A stretch of 25,169 nucleotides of DNA. Origin: JBBSEZ01 sp038239195. Lineage in GTDB: Bacteria > Planctomycetota > Planctomycetia > Gemmatales > Gemmataceae. Positions 14,296 to 19,364 of the stretch are shown piece by piece; the first letter of the stretch is position 1; every line of letters begins with the position of its first letter. The stretch lies in the NCBI GenBank assembly GCA_038239195.1, contig JBBSEZ010000100.1, positions 1-25,169 on the forward strand, given 5' to 3'. The position numbers and the translations under genes are program-made. The notes beneath the pieces are model-generated. The model ran no database searches and was not told the DNA's origin. It saw only the letters and a program-made list of their open reading frames with translations.

Positions 14296-15066
14296 CTACG
14301 CTCCCTTCCACTGGGGGCGGCGCTTGCCGAGGAACGCGGCCATGCCCTCCTGGGCATCGGCGCGGAGGGCGTTGTCGGTCATCACGTCCGTGGCGCGGGC
14401 GTAGGCGGTCGCCTCGTCGAGGGCCAGTTGGTCGTAGAACGCCGCCTTGCCGAGCCGCACGGTGAGCGGGCTGGCGGAGAGGATGGCGTCGGCGAACTGG
14501 CGCACCGCGTTGTCGAGTTGGTCGGCCCGGACGACCCTGTTGACGAGGCCCAGTTCGAGCGCGCGAGCCGCGGAGATGGGCTGGCCGGTGAGCAGCATTT
14601 CGAGGGCGGCGCGCGGCGCGATGGTGCGCACCAGGGGGACCATCGGCGTCGTGCAGAACAGCCCGATCTTGACGCCGGGCGTGGCGAAGGCGGCGCTGTC
14701 GGCGGCGACGGCCAGGTCGCAGGCGGCGACGAGTTGACAACCCGCCGCCGTGGCCAGGCCGTGAACGGCGGCGATGACGGGTTGCGGCAGGCACCGGAGG
14801 CGCAGCATCACGTCGGAGCAGAGGGCGAAGAGGTCGCGATACTCGCGCTCCGAACGGCCGACCATTTCGGCGAGGTCGTGCCCGGCGCAGAAGGCGGGGC
14901 CGGCCGCCGCCAGCACGACGACGCGGGCGCTGGCGTCGCCGCGCAGGACGTCGAGCGTGGTGCGGAGGCTGGCGAGGAGCTCGTGAGAGAGGGCGTTGCG
15001 TTTGTCCGGCCGGTTGAGCGTCAGGCGGACGACCCCACCCTGGGCCTCGGTCAGAAGTTCCGGCAT
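14296..15066 (-). CDS. enoyl-CoA hydratase/isomerase (crotonase) family protein, ECHDC3-like
   Basis: A 256-residue crotonase-fold protein. The CoA/oxyanion-hole segment is present (FCAGHDLAEM and HGLATAAGCQLVAACDLAVAAD), and the overall pattern resembles ECHDC3 (ATPGVKIGLFCTTPMVPL). The two catalytic glutamates of true enoyl-CoA hydratases are absent: GCEL is replaced by GCQL, and the PE of the second motif by PGV. A simple hydratase activity is therefore doubtful, and the protein may act on another acyl-CoA or be regulatory. GGGAGG lies 8 bases before the ATG. It is the first gene of the operon with the acyltransferase and transporter. A TACACT box at 15114-15119 could be its -10. Confidence 0.88.
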   Translation of the reverse strand: MPELLTEAQGGVVRLTLNRPDKRNALSHELLASLRTTLDVLRGDASARVVVLAAAGPAFCAGHDLAEMVGRSEREYRDLFALCSDVMLRLRCLPQPVIAAVHGLATAAGCQLVAACDLAVAADSAAFATPGVKIGLFCTTPMVPLVRTIAPRAALEMLLTGQPISAARALELGLVNRVVRADQLDNAVRQFADAILSASPLTVRLGKAAFYDQLALDEATAYARATDVMTDNALRADAQEGMAAFLGKRRPQWKGA

Positions 15067-15154
15067 GGGATCGGCCTCCCCGGTTCGTCGGGCCTACGGG
15101 ACCATCCGCCGTCAGTGTAGCGGGGGAGGGCGGTGGGAGGAAGGCAAGGTGTCG

Positions 15155-16447
15155 CTACGCAGGCACCAGCCAGCGGAACAGCGCAAAGGCCAGGTAGAGC
15201 ACCATCCCGACCAGCCCGCCGACGAAACTGCCGTTGAGCCGAATCCAGTTGAGGTCCTCGCCGACCTTGTTCTGGATGAGCGACGAGAGGTCCTTCTCCG
15301 AGAGGAGGTTCATCTGCTCCTGAACGAGCGCCCCGACCAGGCCGTGATGCTTCTCCACGAGCAGCGCCCCCTCGCGCCGGCACCAGGCGTTCACCTTCTC
15401 GCGCAGCTCTTCCTCGTCGGCGAGTCGTTTCACCCAGCTTTCGATCTGCCGCACCGCCAGGTCGAGGAAGCGCGAGTCGTCGTTCTCCAGCTCGCGGACG
15501 CCTTCGGCGCACAGCGAGGCGAGCACCGGCTGCAAGAGCAGCGTCAGGGTGCCGGTCTCGGCCGTCTCCAGCACGAACGACTTGATGTCGTCCAGGAAGG
15601 CCGGGTCTTCGTACAGGCGCCCTTCGATGTTGCCCAGCCCCTCGTGCAGCCAGCGCTGCAACTGCCCCTCCTGCGTCACCTGGTCGGCGGCGAAGCGCTG
15701 GAGCTCGACCTGGATCGCCGTGGCCGCTTGATCGAGATCGACCCCGCCGAAGGCCTCCGCCAGGTTGAAGGTCAGGCTGCGGAACCAATCGCCCTGGCGG
15801 TAGGTCTGGGCGGCGTGCCCCAGGCGGGCGCGGATGATGCTGCGGCACTCCGGCGCGTCGGCCCACTCCTGGAGGCGGCGGACCAGTTCCCCCAGCAGCG
15901 GGACGAGCCAGCCCTGCTCGCGGGCGCGCCGCGCCAGGTCGCCAAGGAACGGCCCGATTCGCTCCGCATCGATCGACCCGGCCAGGCCGCGCGCCACGAA
16001 TGTCGCGAGGCGCTCGGCCGACAGGTCTTCCAGCACGGCCCGCCCGATGCCGCGCAGCACCTGGCGCAAATGCGGCCGGAGCGGCTCGACGAGCGGCAGC
16101 AGCCCGCTCTCGACAAAGTTGAACTTCTCGACCTTGTGGCGGAGCAGGGAGCGCGGCAGCCATTCGTTCTCGACGAGCTGGCAGATCTCCCGGACGATCC
16201 GCAGCCGGTTGCGCGGGATCAGCGCCGTGTGAGGGAAGGGGATGCCGAACGGGTGAGCGAACAGGGCGCGCACGGCGAACCAGTCGGCGAGCCCGCCCAC
16301 CAGGGCCGCCTCGCCAAAGGCGACGAGGAGCCCGCCCCAGAAGGGGGCCGGCATCAGGCGCTCGATCGCGCGCCCCAGTACCGCGAGGGCGAGGGCCCCC
16401 ACGAGCGACCAGCCCGCCCAGCTCCCCACGCGGTTCCCCGCTGACAT
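15155..16447 (-). CDS. DUF445 family membrane protein
   Basis: A 430-residue protein of the DUF445 (YheB/YjiN-like) family, function unknown. Two N-terminal hydrophobic stretches (WSLVGALALAVLGRAI and WGGLLVAFGEAALVGGLADW) lead into the family signature VGGLADWFAVRALFAHP and IPRNRLRIV. A long, charged, mostly helical middle follows, and the C-terminus returns to the membrane (VGGLVGMVLYLAFALFRWLV). The start at 16447 was preferred over 16483 because AAGGAGG sits 7 bases upstream. It lies downstream of queG on the same strand, but a strong palindrome separates them. Confidence 0.88.
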   Translation of the reverse strand: MSAGNRVGSWAGWSLVGALALAVLGRAIERLMPAPFWGGLLVAFGEAALVGGLADWFAVRALFAHPFGIPFPHTALIPRNRLRIVREICQLVENEWLPRSLLRHKVEKFNFVESGLLPLVEPLRPHLRQVLRGIGRAVLEDLSAERLATFVARGLAGSIDAERIGPFLGDLARRAREQGWLVPLLGELVRRLQEWADAPECRSIIRARLGHAAQTYRQGDWFRSLTFNLAEAFGGVDLDQAATAIQVELQRFAADQVTQEGQLQRWLHEGLGNIEGRLYEDPAFLDDIKSFVLETAETGTLTLLLQPVLASLCAEGVRELENDDSRFLDLAVRQIESWVKRLADEEELREKVNAWCRREGALLVEKHHGLVGALVQEQMNLLSEKDLSSLIQNKVGEDLNWIRLNGSFVGGLVGMVLYLAFALFRWLVPA

Positions 16448-16478
16448 CCACGCCCTCCTTACTTCGCCCCGTCGTAGT

Positions 16479-16553
16479 GACAAGCGTCCTCGCTTGTCGT
16501 CTTCGCGTGCCGATGACGGCTACTCGCAGGCGACGACAAGCGGGACGCTTGTC
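16479..16553. repeat. paired palindromes at the queG 3' end
   Basis: Two inverted copies of a unit that is itself palindromic: GACAAGCG-TCCT-CGCTTGTC at 16479-16498 and GACAAGCG-GGA-CGCTTGTC at 16535-16553. The longer arms 16479-16501 and 16532-16553 match at 22 positions with one single-base indel. The inner copy lies inside queG and encodes its last dozen residues, including the stop region at 16520. It can form one large cruciform or two small hairpins, and probably ends queG transcription. Confidence 0.7.
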
Positions 16554-17581
16554 GCCACGGGCCGCCCCTCGATCTGCCCGATCGCCCACGCCGCCGCCTC
16601 ACGCACCAGTTCGTCCTCGTCCTCCACCGCCCGCCGCAGGGCCGACAGCGCCTCCGGGCCGGCGGTGTTGCCGAGCACCAGGGCCGCGTTCCGCAAAAGA
16701 CCACCCCGGCGCGGCCTCGTCAAGGCGGTGCCGCAAAATCGCTGCCGAAAGCCCTCCTCCGACAGCCCCAACACCTCGATCAGGTCGAGCGCTTCGAGGT
16801 CTGCCCGCGCGGGGAAGCCGGGCGCTGCCACCGGGTGACGATTCCACGGACATACTTCCTGGCAAATGTCGCAGCCAAACGCCCACTCGCCCAGGCCGGC
16901 CCGGAGCGCTTCGGGCACCGGCGTGCGCAGCTCGATGGTGAGATAGCTTATGCAGCGGCGAGCGTCCAGCACCCCAGGGCCGACGAACGCTTCCGTCGGG
17001 CAGGCGTCGAGGCAGGCCGTGCAGGTGCCGCAGTGGCTCGCGGAGTGCGGCGCGTCGGGGCGCAGCTCCACGTCGGTCAGCAGCCCCGCCAGGAAGAAGT
17101 AGCTGCCCTGTCGCTTGTTGAGGAGCATGGTGTTCTTGCCGAACCAGCCCAGCCCGGCCCGCCGCGCGTAATCGCGTTCGAGCAGGGGGGCCGTGTCCAC
17201 CACCCCTCGGCCCCGACAGCCGGGTTGCTCCGCGCGCAACCACGCCAGCAACTCCTTGACGCGGGCGCGCAGCAGGTCGTGGTAGTCCGGCCCGCGCGCG
17301 TAGCGCGCCACCTTGCCCCACGTCTTCCCCGAGGGCGATGCCGGGCCGGCAGGATAGTTGAGGCCGAGCATCACGACGGAGCGCACCTCGGGCAGGATCG
17401 ACGACGGCTCGCACCGCGCCTCGGCGTGCCGGTGCATGTAATCCATCTCACCGGCGAAGCCGCGCTCGAGCCAGGCGCGCAGTCGCTCGAAGCCGTCGGC
17501 CGGGGTGGCGGCGGCAATGCCCACGAGCTCGAAGCCGAGGGCGCGGGCGCGTTCCTTGAGGCGGTCTTCCAGTGCGGCCAT
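16520..17581 (-). CDS. queG: epoxyqueuosine reductase QueG
   Basis: A 353-residue cobalamin- and [4Fe-4S]-dependent enzyme that makes queuosine from epoxyqueuosine in tRNA. Visible are the catalytic-region motif VVDTAPLLERDYARRAGLGWFGKN (Asp129), ferredoxin-like cysteines at 184/187/190/194 (CGTCTACLDACPTEAF) and 237/240/244 (CDICQEVCPW), and a C-terminal HEAT-like segment (GNTAGPEALSALRRAV). Cytoplasmic. The last residues (about ATSVPLVVACE) are encoded by a palindromic repeat and are unlikely to be ancestral. A TAGAAT box sits 6 bases before the ATG with no real Shine-Dalgarno, suggesting a leaderless transcript. Divergent from the thiamine-diphosphate enzyme. No other queuosine genes are in the window. 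Confidence 0.95.
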   Translation of the reverse strand: MAALEDRLKERARALGFELVGIAAATPADGFERLRAWLERGFAGEMDYMHRHAEARCEPSSILPEVRSVVMLGLNYPAGPASPSGKTWGKVARYARGPDYHDLLRARVKELLAWLRAEQPGCRGRGVVDTAPLLERDYARRAGLGWFGKNTMLLNKRQGSYFFLAGLLTDVELRPDAPHSASHCGTCTACLDACPTEAFVGPGVLDARRCISYLTIELRTPVPEALRAGLGEWAFGCDICQEVCPWNRHPVAAPGFPARADLEALDLIEVLGLSEEGFRQRFCGTALTRPRRGGLLRNAALVLGNTAGPEALSALRRAVEDEDELVREAAAWAIGQIEGRPVATSVPLVVACE

Positions 17582-17587
17582 CCCACC

Positions 17588-17593
17588 ATTCTA
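17588..17593 (-). promoter_or_regulatory. -10 box for a probably leaderless queG mRNA
   Basis: TAGAAT on the minus strand (5 of 6 bases) ends 6 bases before the queG ATG, so the predicted transcription start coincides with the A of ATG. There is no good -35 box. Confidence 0.38.
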
Positions 17594-17604
17594 ACCGACC
17601 GCGC

Positions 17605-17633
17605 CTGGCCCCGCCCGGCCCGGGAGATAAAAT
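17605..17633 (+). promoter_or_regulatory. candidate promoter of the thiamine-diphosphate enzyme genes
   Basis: CTGGCC, 17 bases, TAAAAT (5 of 6). This is the only A/T-rich stretch upstream of the ATG at 17672 and gives a leader of about 30 bases. Confidence 0.4.
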
Positions 17634-17671
17634 GCCCTGGCGAGGCCGAAGCGCCCGAACGGGGGGGAGTC

Positions 17672-18154
17672 ATGTTCGACGGATCGGCCGTGGTCGCGGC
17701 ACTGGTGGGTTGTGGCGTCACGCACGTCACGTGGTTGCCCGACACCGACCTGGGCCGCTGGGACCAGGCGCTGAGCAGTTCCCCCGATCTCCAACTGGTG
17801 CGCGTCTGCCGCGAGGGCGAGGCGATCGCCGTCGCCGCCGGCCTCCACCTGGGCGGCAAGTCTCCCATTGTGATGATGCAGTGTACCGGCCTGTTCGAGG
17901 CCGGCGATTCGCTGCGCAACTTCGTCCACGACCTGCGCCTGCCGCTGTTCTTCGTCATCGGCGTGCGCGGCTACTTCGCCCACCGCCAGGGCGCCACGGC
18001 CGACACCTGCCCGCTGTTCGCCGAGCCCATCCTACGGGCCTGGCAACTGCCCTACCAACTGCTCGACGAGCGCCACGCGCCAACCGACCTGGCCGCCGCC
18101 TACCGGCAGGCGCGCACCGAGGGCCGGGCCGGCGCCATCCTTCTCGCGGAGTAA
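17672..18154 (+). CDS. thiamine-diphosphate enzyme, N-terminal (Pyr-domain) subunit; sulfopyruvate/phosphonopyruvate decarboxylase alpha-like
   Basis: A 160-residue protein corresponding to the pyrimidine-binding half of a ThDP decarboxylase. VCREGEAIAVAAGLHLGGK contains the cofactor-activating glutamate (Glu48), and the rest resembles the alpha subunit of sulfopyruvate decarboxylase (ComD) and the N-half of phosphonopyruvate decarboxylase. The partner gene follows after 6 bases, so an alpha/beta enzyme is expected. No phosphonate genes (PEP mutase) or coenzyme M genes are next to it, so the substrate, probably a 3-substituted pyruvate, is open. The purine-rich GGGGGGGAGT precedes the ATG. 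Confidence 0.8.
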   Translation: MFDGSAVVAALVGCGVTHVTWLPDTDLGRWDQALSSSPDLQLVRVCREGEAIAVAAGLHLGGKSPIVMMQCTGLFEAGDSLRNFVHDLRLPLFFVIGVRGYFAHRQGATADTCPLFAEPILRAWQLPYQLLDERHAPTDLAAAYRQARTEGRAGAILLAE

Positions 18155-18160
18155 CCGACC

Positions 18161-18724
18161 ATGATGACCGCCCGCGCGGCGCTGGAAGTGCTGGCCCGCC
18201 GTCGCGGCGAGCGCATCGTCGTCACGACGATGACCGCCGTGGGCATCTGGCCGGAGCTCTCCGACACGCCCCTCGACTTCGCCTATCTGCCCTCCGCGAT
18301 GGGCCAGGCCCCTTCTCTCGGCCTTGGCCTGGCACTGGCCCAACCGCAGCGCGGCGCCATCGTCGTCAACGGCGACGGCAGCATGCTCATGAACCTGGGC
18401 AGCCTCGTCACCCTGGCCCATCATCCGGCGAACCTGTTCCTGGTCCTCCTGGACAACGCCCTCTACGAGGTGACAGGGGGCCAATCGACCGCCGGCACCG
18501 GCCACGCCGACTTCGCCGGCCTGGCCCGCGCCGCCGGCATTCCGCGGACGTATCACTTCGAGACGGCCGAGGCGTGGGGCGAGGGCGCTGCCGACGCCCT
18601 GACGGGGCCTGGGCCTGTCGTCATCGTGCTAACGGTCGAGGGCCGGCTAGGGCAGAAGACGCCGAAGGCGCCGCGGCCCATGAGCGAGCAGGTTCAGCGC
18701 CTGCGGCAGGCGCTACAGACCTGA
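18161..18724 (+). CDS. thiamine-diphosphate enzyme, C-terminal (PP-domain) subunit; sulfopyruvate/phosphonopyruvate decarboxylase beta-like
   Basis: A 187-residue diphosphate-binding half. The ThDP motif runs from GDGS (71-74) to DN (98-99) with the usual spacing, and AYLPSAMGQAPSLGLGLALA is the conserved helix before it. ComE and phosphonopyruvate decarboxylase C-halves are the closest recognised relatives. GGAG at the end of the alpha gene serves as its ribosome-binding site, showing tight coupling. An ATG three bases further on is an alternative start. Its 3' end overlaps the convergent DUF4291 gene by 12 bases. Confidence 0.82.
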   Translation: MMTARAALEVLARRRGERIVVTTMTAVGIWPELSDTPLDFAYLPSAMGQAPSLGLGLALAQPQRGAIVVNGDGSMLMNLGSLVTLAHHPANLFLVLLDNALYEVTGGQSTAGTGHADFAGLARAAGIPRTYHFETAEAWGEGAADALTGPGPVVIVLTVEGRLGQKTPKAPRPMSEQVQRLRQALQT

Positions 18725-19309
18725 CGGCGGCTGTTCGATGCCATATTGTCGCCGCAGTCCGGGCTCGACGGCATAGACCGTTTCGGTCGGAACGTCGGGG
18801 AGGGGAGCCCTCTTCCGCACGGCCGTCTGAACCGCCTTCGCCAGGGGCGTGACGTCTTCCAAAGAGACGATCCACTCCTCGACGTATTGGCGCACCGTCT
18901 CGCCCGACAGGCCGAGCTGGATGGCGCGCCGTTCGAGGCGGTGGAGGCGCAAGTCCCGGTCCGGGTCCCACTGGAAGCGCACCTCGGAGCAATCGAGCGC
19001 CGCGCGCCAGTCCTGCTCTGAGGCGTAGAGGGCGGGAACGTACGTGGTCGGCACGCCGCGGCGCAGGATGGCGAGGAAGCCTTCGTGGCGCAGCTTGATC
19101 TTGAGGATGCGCTCCTGGCGGTGCTTGCTCGCGTAGCCGGAGCGATAGAGCACCCAGCCGAACGAGGGCTTGATCCAGGTCATGCGCTCGCGGTTGAAGC
19201 CCTCGGCGAAGGTGCCGTGCCGCAGCGCCGCCTTCACGATGGAGGGCTTGAACGCCTGGTAGACGTACACGCCCTCGCCGTCGTGGGCGGCGCGGATCTC
19301 GCGAGTCAT
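18713..19309 (-). CDS. DUF4291 domain protein
   Basis: A 198-residue cytoplasmic protein of unknown function. The family pattern is plain: REIRAAHDGEGVYVYQAFKP near the start, ERMTWIKPSFGWVLYRSGYA at about 40-60, QERILKIKL, and VRFQWDPDRDLRLHRLERRAIQLGL. The start at 19309 (MTREIRA) is the family start; the open frame back to 19447 runs into the rtcB gene and is not coding-like. AGAGGG lies about 9 bases upstream. It is downstream of rtcB on the same strand with 55 bases between, so it could be the distal gene of that operon. Confidence 0.88.
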   Translation of the reverse strand: MTREIRAAHDGEGVYVYQAFKPSIVKAALRHGTFAEGFNRERMTWIKPSFGWVLYRSGYASKHRQERILKIKLRHEGFLAILRRGVPTTYVPALYASEQDWRAALDCSEVRFQWDPDRDLRLHRLERRAIQLGLSGETVRQYVEEWIVSLEDVTPLAKAVQTAVRKRAPLPDVPTETVYAVEPGLRRQYGIEQPPSGL

Positions 19310-19364
19310 CCAACGGGCCCTCTTCTTCGTTCCCTTCGTTTCCTTGGTGTTCGATCTCTTGTTT

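Noticed and set aside
13379..14794. Possible N-terminal extension of the MFS transporter to 891 residues
   Set aside because: The extra part runs through the acyltransferase and crotonase genes in the wrong frame; the ATG at 13378 has its own ribosome-binding site and a normal MFS N-terminus.
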